This document shows positions 51,978 through 60,697 of a stretch of DNA of 64,000 bases, piece after piece (within the stretch, counting starts at the first letter, position 1; every line of letters starts with the position of its first letter). A program made the position numbers and the translations under genes. The notes beneath the pieces are model-generated. The model had not been told where the DNA came from. It made no database searches and was given only the letters and a program-made list of their open reading frames with translations. Origin of the DNA: an uncultured Alistipes sp. GTDB taxonomy: Bacteria > Bacteroidota > Bacteroidia > Bacteroidales > Rikenellaceae. Location of the stretch: contig CAJMKE010000008.1 in assembly GCA_905213895.1 (NCBI GenBank), positions 55,569-119,568 of the forward strand. Direction: 5' to 3'.

Positions 51978-52823
51978 TCACTCGATAATCCGTTGTATTC
52001 TATTGGCATGCCTTATAGCATTGCCCAGCCCCTCCGCATCGTCGTTCTCAATCATCTTGCGCATGATTTGGAGTTGGTGGATATGCTCGCGCAGGACATC
52101 CAGCACGTTGTACTTGTTTTTCAGCAGTATCGGTACCCACGTCGCGGCGGACGACTTGGCAAGTCGCACCGTACTCTCGAAACCGCCGCCGGCAAGGTTG
52201 AAAATATGCTTGTCCTCGCGCTCCTTTTCGAGTACCGTCAGTGCCAGCGCAAACGACGTGATGTGCGATATGTGCGAAACGTACGCCGTGTGGAGGTCGT
52301 GTTCCTCACCGCTCGCCATCTCCGTTCTGTTCATGCCTATCGTCGCATAGATATGCTCGACGAGCGACACGGCATCGGGCGCGCTGCGCTCCTTTTCGAG
52401 AATCACGACCGTGCGCCTCGCGAACGCATCGTTGCGGGCAGCCGCAGGTCCGCTGTACTCCGTTCCCCACATCGGGTGGGTCGCGACGAAACGGCATCTG
52501 TTCGGGTGCATCGAAATCGCCTCGCACAGTTCGCCCTTCACCGACCCCATGTCGATAATCGTCTGGTGCGGCGAAACACGGTTGAGCAGTTTCACGGCGA
52601 GCAGCGGTATCTCGTCCACCGGAATCGCAATCACGATAAGGTCGGATTCCGCCATGCAGCGGTCGGGCGTTACGATTTCGTCCACAAGACCGAGCCTCAA
52701 CGCCTCCTCGGCATTGGCAGCCGAAGCCTCGACACCCCAGATTCTGTCGGCGAGCGCATGTCTGCGCAATGCGAGGGCGAATGAGCCGCCAATCATTCCC
52801 ACGCCTATAATGGTAGTCGTCAT
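51978..52823 (-). CDS. tyrA: Prephenate dehydrogenase
   Basis: The 281-residue enzyme oxidises prephenate to 4-hydroxyphenylpyruvate for tyrosine. It opens with the dinucleotide-binding GVGMIGGSFALALRRH, has the conserved DMGSVKGELCEAI and FVATHPMWGTEYSGP loops, and ends in a helical dimerisation domain. There is no fused mutase or ACT domain. The start overlaps the previous gene's stop by 4 bp, so translation is coupled. It is the last gene of the aromatic operon. Confidence 0.94.
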   Translation of the reverse strand: MTTTIIGVGMIGGSFALALRRHALADRIWGVEASAANAEEALRLGLVDEIVTPDRCMAESDLIVIAIPVDEIPLLAVKLLNRVSPHQTIIDMGSVKGELCEAISMHPNRCRFVATHPMWGTEYSGPAAARNDAFARRTVVILEKERSAPDAVSLVEHIYATIGMNRTEMASGEEHDLHTAYVSHISHITSFALALTVLEKEREDKHIFNLAGGGFESTVRLAKSSAATWVPILLKNKYNVLDVLREHIHQLQIMRKMIENDDAEGLGNAIRHANRIQRIIE

Positions 52824-53893
52824 AGTTGCGTATTATCGTTAAAAAGTTTCATCTGCGCGCTCACCGACTCCTCGTGGACGGCACGCAGCACCGTTTTCAC
52901 GAACTCGGGATTCAGACCCAACTCCACCGCCTGCGCGCCGCGCTTGTTCAGTATCTCGTCGTAACGCCGAGCCTGCAACACGGGCATGTTGTGTTCCTTC
53001 TTATAGAGTCCTATTTCGTGGCAGACGCGCATTCGCTTCGCCAGCAGGCACAACAGTTCGTTGTCGAGTTTGTCTATCTCGCGGCGCAAATCGGTAAGGT
53101 TCTCGGTAGTCTGCATGGTGTCGCGGATTACCAGCCGCTCCACGATGACGGACAGCACCTCCGGCGTAATCTGCTGGTTCTTGTCGCTCCATGCACAGTC
53201 GGGATTGCAATGCGCCTCTATCATCAGTCCGTCGAATCCGAGGTCCATCGCCTCCTGCGACAGAGGAGCGATAAGTTCGCGGCGTCCGCCCATGTGGCTC
53301 GGGTCGCAGAATATCGGCAACTCGGGTATGCGGCGGTGCAACTCTATCGGTATTCTCCACTGCGGCGCATTGCGGTAGAGCGACTCGTCGTACTCGCTGA
53401 ACCCGCGGTGAATCGCGCCGAGACGCTCGACACCCGCATTGTTGAGCCGTTCGAGCGCGCCTATCCACAGTTCCAAATCGGGATTCACGGGATTCTTGAC
53501 AAGCACCGCGACATCCTTTCCCTTCAAGGCGTCGGCAATGTCCTGCACCGCGAACGGGTTCGCCGAGGTACGCGCGCCAATCCACAGAATATCCGTTCCC
53601 GCTTCGAGTGCGTCGCGGACGTGGGCGGCATTCGCCACCTCGACCGCCGTGTACATGCCGAATTCGCGCTTCACGCGTTTGAGCCATTCGAGGCTCGGCT
53701 TGCCGCTGCCCTCGAATCCTCCGGGTTTGGTGCGGGGTTTCCACACTCCCGCACGGAATATCTTCACGCCGCGCTCGGCAAGGCGTTTCGCGGTATCGAG
53801 TACCTGCTCCTCGGTTTCGGCACTGCACGGACCGGCAATGACCATGGGGCGTTTGGATTCCACCCCGTCGAATGTTATAGGCGACAGTTTCAT
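52820..53893 (-). CDS. Bifunctional DAHP synthase / chorismate mutase
   Basis: The 357-residue protein fuses an N-terminal type I-beta DAHP synthase (MVIAGPCSAETEEQV, GVKIFRAGVWKPRTKPGGFEG, KNPVNPDLELWIGAL, FCDPSHMGGRRE) to a C-terminal AroQ-type chorismate mutase (~265-350: LTDLRREIDKLDNELLCLLAKRM). It covers the entry to the shikimate pathway and the chorismate-to-prephenate step. The ATG giving MKLSPITFDGV is used, because a long upstream frame overlaps the aminotransferase gene. The mutase domain often confers feedback control in this fusion. Confidence 0.94.
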   Translation of the reverse strand: MKLSPITFDGVESKRPMVIAGPCSAETEEQVLDTAKRLAERGVKIFRAGVWKPRTKPGGFEGSGKPSLEWLKRVKREFGMYTAVEVANAAHVRDALEAGTDILWIGARTSANPFAVQDIADALKGKDVAVLVKNPVNPDLELWIGALERLNNAGVERLGAIHRGFSEYDESLYRNAPQWRIPIELHRRIPELPIFCDPSHMGGRRELIAPLSQEAMDLGFDGLMIEAHCNPDCAWSDKNQQITPEVLSVIVERLVIRDTMQTTENLTDLRREIDKLDNELLCLLAKRMRVCHEIGLYKKEHNMPVLQARRYDEILNKRGAQAVELGLNPEFVKTVLRAVHEESVSAQMKLFNDNTQL

Positions 53894-53898
53894 CGTAT

Positions 53899-55077
53899 TT
53901 ACAGTTTCAGTTTTTCTATTCTTTCCAAAGCCTCCGTCATGCGCTCCTCGGTCGCGCACAGCGAAAGCCGTATGTATTTTCTGCCGTTGCTGCCGAACAC
54001 GAACCCCGGCACGACGAATATCCCCGCTTCGTAGAGCAGTCTGTCGGCAAGATGCGCTCCGTCCGTCTCCCCTGCCGGCACCTCGCCCCAAAGGAACAGT
54101 CCCGTCTGCGACGGGTCGAAGCGGCAGCCGAGGGCAGTCATTATCCGTTCGGCTATCGTGCGACGGCGGGCATACACGCGGTTCAACTCCGTGTACCAGT
54201 CATCGCCGCAGCGCAGAGCCTCGACCGCAGCAAGTTGCAGCGGTCGGAACATGCCCGAATCGATATTCGACTTCACGCGCAATATCCACTCCACGAAGCG
54301 GCTGTTCGACGCGAGCATCCCGATACGCCAGCCCGCCATATTGTGGCTCTTGCTGAGCGAGTTGAGTTCGATGCAGACCTCCTTCGCCCCCTCGACCGAC
54401 AGAATGCTCGTCGGAGAGTCGTTGAGAATGAAACTGTACGGGTTGTCGTTGCATATCACGATGCCGTGTCGATGTCCGAAATCGACGAGCCGTTCCAGCG
54501 TCTCCCGCGACGCCTTCGCGCCGGTAGGCATGTTGGGATAGTTCACCCACATCAACCTGATGCGCTCCAACGGCAGCCGTTCCAGAGCGTCGAAATCGGG
54601 CTGCCAGCCGTTCTCCGCGACGAGCGGATAGTTAAATATCTCCGCTTCGGCGAGCCTGCTCACGGAAGAGTAGGTCGGATACCCCGGGTCGGGAACCAGT
54701 ACGCCGTCGCCCTTGTTCAGAAATGCAAGCGTAATATGGAGTATACCCTCTTTCGACCCCATCAGCGGGCGAATCTCCGTCGCGGGGTCGAGCGTTACGC
54801 CGTAGCGGCGTCCGTACCACTCTGCGAATGCCTCGCGCAGTTCGGGAATGCCGATGTACGACTGGTAGGAGTGCGTGTCGCTGCGCCGGCTCTGCCCGCA
54901 CAGAGTGTCTATAACCGCCTCGTGCGGCGGACGGTCGGGACCTCCGACACCGAGACTGATGATGTCGCGACCCGCAGCCCGCAATTCGGCTATTTCGCGC
55001 AGTTTCGACGAGAAATAGTATTCGGTTACGCTGCCGATACGGTCGGCAGGCACTATTTTACGATTTATATTCGGCAT
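53899..55077 (-). CDS. PLP-dependent aminotransferase (class I/II)
   Basis: The 392-residue enzyme has the fold type I motifs: GVGGPDRPPHEAVID, MWVNYPNMPTGAKAS, ICNDNPYSF and the PLP lysine in ELNSLSKSHNMAGWRIG (~240). Position between pheA and DAHP synthase/chorismate mutase points to transamination of phenylpyruvate and 4-hydroxyphenylpyruvate, or of prephenate. It resembles LL-DAP/aspartate-type aminotransferases in sequence. Its start overlaps pheA by 20 bp. Confidence 0.88.
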   Translation of the reverse strand: MPNINRKIVPADRIGSVTEYYFSSKLREIAELRAAGRDIISLGVGGPDRPPHEAVIDTLCGQSRRSDTHSYQSYIGIPELREAFAEWYGRRYGVTLDPATEIRPLMGSKEGILHITLAFLNKGDGVLVPDPGYPTYSSVSRLAEAEIFNYPLVAENGWQPDFDALERLPLERIRLMWVNYPNMPTGAKASRETLERLVDFGHRHGIVICNDNPYSFILNDSPTSILSVEGAKEVCIELNSLSKSHNMAGWRIGMLASNSRFVEWILRVKSNIDSGMFRPLQLAAVEALRCGDDWYTELNRVYARRRTIAERIMTALGCRFDPSQTGLFLWGEVPAGETDGAHLADRLLYEAGIFVVPGFVFGSNGRKYIRLSLCATEERMTEALERIEKLKL

Positions 55078-55882
55078 ACTCTCCGAGGATTTTAAGGTCG
55101 CTCACGAGCGGCAGTATCGCCGCCACCGACTGGCGGTAGCGCGTCGCGTCATCGAACGCGACATCCACATAGAAACGGTACTCCCACTCGCGACCGATAA
55201 TCGGCAGCGACTGGATTTTGGTAAGATTTATATCGTAGAACGAAAATATCGTCAGCACTTTCGCCAGACTGCCGCGTTCGTGTTGAAGGCTGAATACGAG
55301 CGACGCCTTGTCGGGACGCTCCGCCGCCGCGGCATCTTCGCGCGCAATCGCCAGAAAACGGGTGAAATTATGCTTGTTCGTCTCGATTCCGTCAGCCAGA
55401 ATCTTCAATCCGTAGATTTCCGCCGCGAGCCGACCGCAAATCGCCGCATGACCGCGCAGACCGCGTTCGGCAATATCCTTCGCGCTGCCCGCCGTATCCT
55501 CCTTTTCGACGACCTTGAACGACGGATGCCTTTTCAGGAACTCGCCGCACTGCATCAACGCTATCGGATGCGAATCGACCTCCGCAATCGTCTCCATCGT
55601 ATCTTCGGGCAGCGCGCACAGCGTATGCGATATGCGCAGTTTGTATTCGCCGATTACGCGCAAGCCGCTGCTGCGCAACAGTTCGTGATTCTGCAACAGA
55701 CTGCCCGCAATGGTATTCTCAATGGCGACTATCCCGTATGGCGCGTCGCCGTCGCAGACACGCTCGAACAGCGCGTCGAACGTCCTGCACGGAACAATCT
55801 CGATATTCTCGCCGCCGAAATACTCCCGTGCCGCCGTTTCGTGGAAACAACCCGTTTCTCCCTGTATTGCTACCCTTTTCAT
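55058..55882 (-). CDS. pheA: Prephenate dehydratase
   Basis: The 274-residue enzyme makes phenylpyruvate. The catalytic domain begins VAIQGETGCFHETAAREYFG and has the key SFKVVEKEDTAGSAKDIAER and NKHNFTRFLAI stretches. A C-terminal ACT domain (~195-270: SLVFSLQHERGSLAKVLTIF, INLTKIQSLPI) is the phenylalanine-sensing site. I start it at MKRVAIQGE; an ATG five codons upstream lies inside the leader hairpin and is less likely. It heads the operon and its start codon overlaps the stop of a 13-codon leader frame. Confidence 0.94.
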   Translation of the reverse strand: MKRVAIQGETGCFHETAAREYFGGENIEIVPCRTFDALFERVCDGDAPYGIVAIENTIAGSLLQNHELLRSSGLRVIGEYKLRISHTLCALPEDTMETIAEVDSHPIALMQCGEFLKRHPSFKVVEKEDTAGSAKDIAERGLRGHAAICGRLAAEIYGLKILADGIETNKHNFTRFLAIAREDAAAAERPDKASLVFSLQHERGSLAKVLTIFSFYDINLTKIQSLPIIGREWEYRFYVDVAFDDATRYRQSVAAILPLVSDLKILGEYAEYKS

Positions 55883-55920
55883 ATAAAAAAGTCCCATTCT
55901 TTCGGAACGGGACTATACAT
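55879..55920 (-). CDS. Candidate aromatic leader peptide of the pheA operon
   Basis: The frame MYSPVPKEWDFFI contains Tyr, Trp and two adjacent Phe among 13 residues. Its stop TGA overlaps the pheA ATG (ATGA). The coding bases form both arms of the attenuator hairpin. No Shine-Dalgarno is seen, which is normal in Bacteroidetes. The aromatic content fits the operon's products. Confidence 0.55.
   Translation of the reverse strand: MYSPVPKEWDFFI
55884..55914 (-). terminator. Attenuator hairpin directly before pheA
   Basis: On the minus strand AGTCCCGTTC (55905-55914) pairs with GAATGGGACT (55890-55899), with one G-T, around a 5-nt loop, followed by TTTTTT (55885-55890). The T run ends 2 bp before the pheA start codon. 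Upstream GGGATTG (minus strand, 55949-55955) can pair with the first arm and could act as an antiterminator. Confidence 0.65.
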
Positions 55921-56137
55921 CGGTTTATGTTATCATTGCAATCGCATACAATCCCTTTTTACTTCTGCGGATAAAAGTAAAAATAATAAAAGTATGCGAA
56001 TGCGAAATTGCTCATCTGTACTGAATAACTCTTTATTCGACCGTAAAGATAATCAAAATTCGTATGCGGCGGCATCATTTCACGATATTTTTTATCGGCA
56101 ACGGCAGTTTTCGCCGATTCCGAGGCATAAAGAGCGC

Positions 56138-56175
56138 ACGACCTTAAAGTCTTTAAGGACCTTAAAGACCTTAAA
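56138..56175. repeat. TTAA 9-bp-unit repeat, copy 11
   Basis: CCTTAAAGT, CTTTAAGGA, CCTTAAAGA and CCTTAAATC units follow the end of the efflux operon, next to its terminator. Confidence 0.75.
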
Positions 56176-56197
56176 TCCCCTCTCCTCCGAAAAACGA

Positions 56198-56232
56198 TTC
56201 CGCCCCGCGACGAAATTCGCTGCGGGGCGGAA
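56198..56232 (-). terminator. Terminator of the efflux operon
   Basis: TTCCGCCCCGC (56198-56208) pairs with GCGGGGCGGAA (56222-56232); on the minus strand it is followed by a short T-rich stretch (CGTTTTTCGG). It lies 21 bp after the stop codon of the last gene. Confidence 0.75.
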
Positions 56233-56252
56233 TACCTGAAATACCGTAGGGA

Positions 56253-56546
56253 TTAGAGCGTTCCCTCGACCTCCCACCAGAATGCGCGCAGACCGAGTTG
56301 CTCGTTCGCCTTGTCGATGCGGCGCAGAGCCTCGATGAACTCGCTTGCCTTCGGCTCCTCGACCATGGCTATCATCGCCGAGTTGAGCGTAGGCCATGCA
56401 TAGTCGCCCAGGTGAGGTTCGCCGCCGTACATGCCGCGACCCGTAACCTCTTCCCAGCCGGTGAAGCCGTGAACGCCCAGACGCTTCATCTCCTGATGCA
56501 CTTCATCGTAGAGTGCCTGATTGCACGATAAGAATATTGCTTTCAT
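56253..56546 (-). CDS. PG0541-type transporter-associated protein
   Basis: The 97-residue protein (MKAIFLSCNQALYDEVHQEM..., TGWEEVTGRGMYGGEPHLGDYAWPTLNSAMIAMVEE) matches the small PII-like/ferredoxin-fold proteins that accompany RND efflux permeases in Bacteroidales. I name the group from memory. It lies 6 bp after the permease gene and is the last of the operon. Its molecular role is not established. Confidence 0.78.
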   Translation of the reverse strand: MKAIFLSCNQALYDEVHQEMKRLGVHGFTGWEEVTGRGMYGGEPHLGDYAWPTLNSAMIAMVEEPKASEFIEALRRIDKANEQLGLRAFWWEVEGTL

Positions 56547-56552
56547 AACTTT

Positions 56553-59500
56553 TTACGCTTTGTTTTTTGCAAGTTTTTTAGCCAGCCGGCGTTCCTTTCT
56601 CACTGCGAGCGAGGTGAACAGCACCGGAATAAGGAACAGCGTGATGAGCGTCGAGAACGAAAGTCCCCAAGCGACCGCCATACCGAGCGAGTTCCACATC
56701 TCGGCACCGACACCGTTGCCGATAGCCATAGGAATCATACCGATGACCGTGGTAAGCGTCGTCATGAGAATCGGGCGCAGACGCGAACGACCCGCTGCGA
56801 CGACAGCCTCGTAAATCGGCATCTCGCGGGCAATACACAGTCGCGTGTAGTCGACGAGTACGATACCGTTGTTCACCACGATACCCACGAGCATCAGCAC
56901 GCCCAACAGACCCATGACACCCATCGCCGTACCGGTAATCCACAGTCCGATGAACACTCCGACGAGTGCGAACGGCAGCGAGAACATAATTACGAACGGA
57001 TATGTCAGCGACTCGAACTGCGATGCCATAATCACGAACACGAGAATAATCATCAGCACCATGAGCGTAATCAGGTCGGTGAACGTATCCTGCTGGTCTT
57101 CGAACGTACCGCCGAGACCCCATGTGATGCCCACCGGCAAATCCATCTTTTTCAGACCTGCGACGGTAGCCTCGACAATCTGCGACATGGCGTAGCCGTG
57201 TCCCACCGAACCCGAAATGGTTACGTAACGCGAACGGTCCTTACGCTCGATGGTAGGAGGCGTCGTGGTCTCGAACACCCGACCGAGGTCGCGAACCTTC
57301 ACCGCACCGCCGGCAGACGTATAGAGAGTAACGTTCTCGATATCCTCGACCGACTCGCGGAACTTTCTCTGATAACGCACGATGATGTCGTACTCCTCAC
57401 CGTCCTCGCGATAGTACGAAGCCACCGAACCGTTCACGCGGTTGCGCAGGAACGATGCCGCCGTAGCGACGTTGAGTCCGTTCATCGCCAGTTTCTCGCG
57501 GTCGAACTCGACCTGAATCTCCGGCGTATACTCGTCGCGCGAAATCGTAACCTCCGTACAGCCCTCGATACCGAGCATCATCTCCTTGATTTCCGATGCG
57601 ATGCGGTCGGTCTCGGCAAGGTCGTAGCCATAGAGTTCGACATCCACCGACGCACGACCTCCCGCGCCCTTGCTCTGTCCGGTCTCGGTAACCGTGAACG
57701 TGCGGATTTCGGGATACTGGCGGAGGTCTTCACGCATCATATCGCCGATTTGGGTCAGCGTACGCTCGCGCTCCGTCTTCTTCGTCAGCGAAATGTTCAT
57801 CGATATACGGTGAGTACCGTTATCCTGAATGGCTGCGAAAGTGTTGTCGGTATCGGCGACACCCTCGGATATACCGATAGTCTTTATCTCCGGATATTTC
57901 TCGCGGAACTGTTGGTCGATTCGCAGTGCCAAATCACGTGTAATCTCCTGACGTGTTCCGACCGGCAACTGAATGGCTATCGAGATACGGGCATTGTCCT
58001 GCGTCGGGAAGAACTCCGTTTTCAGATTGGAACCCACACCGATTACGACTGCGAAGAATACCGCAACGGCACCCAGAACCGTAATCTTGCGGTGATGCAC
58101 CGTCCAGTCGAGCGCACGTCCGTACACATCGTTAAGCCAGTTGAAGCCGGCATCGACGTATTTCTGCAACGGCGACTTCTTCGGGCTCTGTTTCATCATG
58201 AGCGAGCAGAGAACCGGAGTGAACGTCAGTGCGGCAGCGGTCGAGACCGTCAGCGTAATGGTTACCATCCAGCCCATCGGCTTGAAGAGCACGCCCGCCA
58301 TACCGGTAATCATCGTCAGCGGCAGGAACACGGCTATGGTAGTCAGCGTGGATGCTATGACCGACACGCCGACCTCCTTGGTCGCGAAAATCGCAGCCTG
58401 CTTCGGACGTTCGCCGCGGTCGATATGGCTCGTTATGTTCTCCAACACCACAATCGCGTTATCGACGACCATACCGATGGCGATGGAGAGCGAACTCATC
58501 GTAATGATGTTCAGCGTATCGCCCGACGCGAGGATGTAAATCAGCGCGGAGAGCAGCGATATAGGAATCGTCAGCACGATGATAATCGTGGCACGCCAGC
58601 GACCGAGCGACATCATCACGACAATCATCACGACGATGAACGTAATCATAATCGTATCGACCAGCGAATCGGCGGTATCGAGGATGTTGTCCGAGGTATC
58701 GATGAACGGAACGACGCTCACGTCGGAAGGCAGCGTAGGCAGAATCTCCTCCAACTTCTCCTTCACCTTCTGGGAAATCTCCACGGAGTTCGCGCCGGTC
58801 TGCTTCTGCACAATCATTATACCGCTTCGCTTGCCGTTGTTGAAACTCTCCTGCGTGCGCTCCTCCTGCGTATCGGTAACGGTGGCGACGTCGCGCAGAT
58901 ATATGTTGGCTCCGTTGCGCGTGCCGATGACTATGTCGAGCATCTCCGCCGCATCGTCGAACTCCTGGTCGACACGGAGCGAATAGGTATTGGAACCGAT
59001 ATCCATCGTACCGCCCGGAATCGAACGGTTTTCGTAGGCTATCACCTGGGCGATACCCTCGATAGTCATTCCGTAGGCTTCGAGTTTGTACGGGTCGCAG
59101 TAAATCTGAATCTGACGCTCCGGAATACCCTGCACCGACACCGTACCTACGCCGCTGACACGCGCCAAAGGCGTCGAAACGCGGTCGTCGATGATTTTGT
59201 AGAGTCCGCTCCAACTCTCGTTTGCCTTGATGGTCATCAGGAGAATCGGAATATCGTCCGTACCGAACTTGAAGATAATCGGCGTAACGACATCGTCAGG
59301 CAGGTTGTTGCTTACCATGTCGAGTTTGTCGCGGATATTCGCCGTAGCGACCTCCACGTCCGTTCCGTACTCGAATTCGAGCGTAACGATGGACAGGTTC
59401 TCCTTCGATTTTGAGGTGATGTGTTTGAGGTGGTCCACACTGTTGAGGACATTCTCCATCGGTTTGGTAACGTTCTCCTCAATATCCACCGCACTCGCAC

Positions 59501-59657
59501 CCGGATATGCGGTGATTACCATAATCTGCGTGGTATCGATATGCGGGAACAAATCGATAGGCAGTTTCATGAAGGAGAATATTCCGAATATGGCGATTGC
59601 AGCGAATATCAGAATCGTCGAAATCGGATTATGTACTGCTGTCTTGTAAATATTCAT
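56553..59657 (-). CDS. RND efflux permease (AcrB/HAE-type)
   Basis: The 1034-residue inner-membrane pump has twelve helices in two halves with large periplasmic loops. It opens IYKTAVHNPISTILIFAAIAIFGI and contains SMSSLSIAIGMVVDNAIVVLENI, the helix-4 proton-relay region with its Asp (MVVDNAIVVLEN), and a second-half VMGLLGVLMLVGIVVNNGIVLVDY. It works with the adaptor and TolC-type gene upstream. Substrates cannot be predicted. Confidence 0.96.
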   Translation of the reverse strand: MNIYKTAVHNPISTILIFAAIAIFGIFSFMKLPIDLFPHIDTTQIMVITAYPGASAVDIEENVTKPMENVLNSVDHLKHITSKSKENLSIVTLEFEYGTDVEVATANIRDKLDMVSNNLPDDVVTPIIFKFGTDDIPILLMTIKANESWSGLYKIIDDRVSTPLARVSGVGTVSVQGIPERQIQIYCDPYKLEAYGMTIEGIAQVIAYENRSIPGGTMDIGSNTYSLRVDQEFDDAAEMLDIVIGTRNGANIYLRDVATVTDTQEERTQESFNNGKRSGIMIVQKQTGANSVEISQKVKEKLEEILPTLPSDVSVVPFIDTSDNILDTADSLVDTIMITFIVVMIVVMMSLGRWRATIIIVLTIPISLLSALIYILASGDTLNIITMSSLSIAIGMVVDNAIVVLENITSHIDRGERPKQAAIFATKEVGVSVIASTLTTIAVFLPLTMITGMAGVLFKPMGWMVTITLTVSTAAALTFTPVLCSLMMKQSPKKSPLQKYVDAGFNWLNDVYGRALDWTVHHRKITVLGAVAVFFAVVIGVGSNLKTEFFPTQDNARISIAIQLPVGTRQEITRDLALRIDQQFREKYPEIKTIGISEGVADTDNTFAAIQDNGTHRISMNISLTKKTERERTLTQIGDMMREDLRQYPEIRTFTVTETGQSKGAGGRASVDVELYGYDLAETDRIASEIKEMMLGIEGCTEVTISRDEYTPEIQVEFDREKLAMNGLNVATAASFLRNRVNGSVASYYREDGEEYDIIVRYQRKFRESVEDIENVTLYTSAGGAVKVRDLGRVFETTTPPTIERKDRSRYVTISGSVGHGYAMSQIVEATVAGLKKMDLPVGITWGLGGTFEDQQDTFTDLITLMVLMIILVFVIMASQFESLTYPFVIMFSLPFALVGVFIGLWITGTAMGVMGLLGVLMLVGIVVNNGIVLVDYTRLCIAREMPIYEAVVAAGRSRLRPILMTTLTTVIGMIPMAIGNGVGAEMWNSLGMAVAWGLSFSTLITLFLIPVLFTSLAVRKERRLAKKLAKNKA

Positions 59658-59666
59658 CGTCGGATG

Positions 59667-60680
59667 TTATTTAAGTTCGACTTTCGCACCGTTCGACAAT
59701 GCGTTCTGACCGATAACGACCACCTTGTCGCCGTTCTCGACACCCGAAAGGACCTCGTACTCGGCATCCATTCTGCGACCGAGTTCGACCTTGCTGTAAC
59801 GCACCGTACCGTCGGTCGGATTGTAGATATATACGTAGCGGTCGCCCGAACCCATCAGTTTGAGAATAGCACGGTCCGGAATCACGACATGCTTCGCAAC
59901 GTCGTAAGGCAGCGTAACGCGGGCGAACATACCCGGACGGATGCGCTCGTCGCTGTTAGGCAGCGAAACCTCGACCTGGAACGTGCGCGTGGAGTTGTCC
60001 ACGGTCGGATAGATGCGCGTTACCTTGCCGGTGAACTGCTCGTCGCCGTAGGCGTCGAACGTAACGTAGATTTTCATGCCGCGCTTCACCTTCGGGAAGA
60101 GGCTCTCCGACACGTTAATCATGATTTTCACCGGACGAATCTGCTCGACGACGAGAATCGGGCTGCTGCCCGCCATATCGCCGTTATCGTAGTTGCGGGC
60201 GGAAACGATACCTGCAACCGGCGAAACGAGCGTCGTATTTTCGAGCAGATTGTCGTATGTCGACTTGGCTACGTCGTACTGCAAGCGGCGTGCGTCCCAC
60301 TCCGACTTGGATGCACCGCCGAACTCGTAAAGTTCGTTGGTACGCTCGTACTCTATCAATGCGTTATCCATCTGTGCCTTAGCCTGCACCAGCGACGAGC
60401 GGTCGAGTTCGACAAGCAACTGACCCGCCTTCACACGGTCGCCGACATCCACCAGAATTCGGGAAATACGGCGCGGCTGCTGCGGCGCGATATTGTTCAC
60501 CACGTCAGCCTCGACCGTACCGGTAAACACGGTCTGTTGAATTACATCGCGGCTCGATACCGTTTCGACCGCTACCGACGGAATCGTCTCCGTCTGCTCC
60601 TGCACAGCCTTTTTCTCCTTGCACGAAACGCCTGCCATCGCAACAGCGGCGATAAGCAACGACTTGAAAATTGTCTTCAT
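59667..60680 (-). CDS. Efflux periplasmic adaptor (MFP) lipoprotein
   Basis: The 337-residue protein has a lipoprotein signal (AGVSC, Cys20), a lipoyl/barrel-sandwich half (RRISRILVDVGDRVKAGQLLVELD), an alpha-hairpin (~85-150), the second lipoyl half (LVSPVAGIVSARNYDNGD) and a beta-barrel plus membrane-proximal domain. It bridges the RND pump and the outer-membrane channel. It lies 17 bp after tolC and 9 bp before the permease gene. Confidence 0.95.
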   Translation of the reverse strand: MKTIFKSLLIAAVAMAGVSCKEKKAVQEQTETIPSVAVETVSSRDVIQQTVFTGTVEADVVNNIAPQQPRRISRILVDVGDRVKAGQLLVELDRSSLVQAKAQMDNALIEYERTNELYEFGGASKSEWDARRLQYDVAKSTYDNLLENTTLVSPVAGIVSARNYDNGDMAGSSPILVVEQIRPVKIMINVSESLFPKVKRGMKIYVTFDAYGDEQFTGKVTRIYPTVDNSTRTFQVEVSLPNSDERIRPGMFARVTLPYDVAKHVVIPDRAILKLMGSGDRYVYIYNPTDGTVRYSKVELGRRMDAEYEVLSGVENGDKVVVIGQNALSNGAKVELK

Positions 60681-60697
60681 AACTCTTTATCCTGTTT

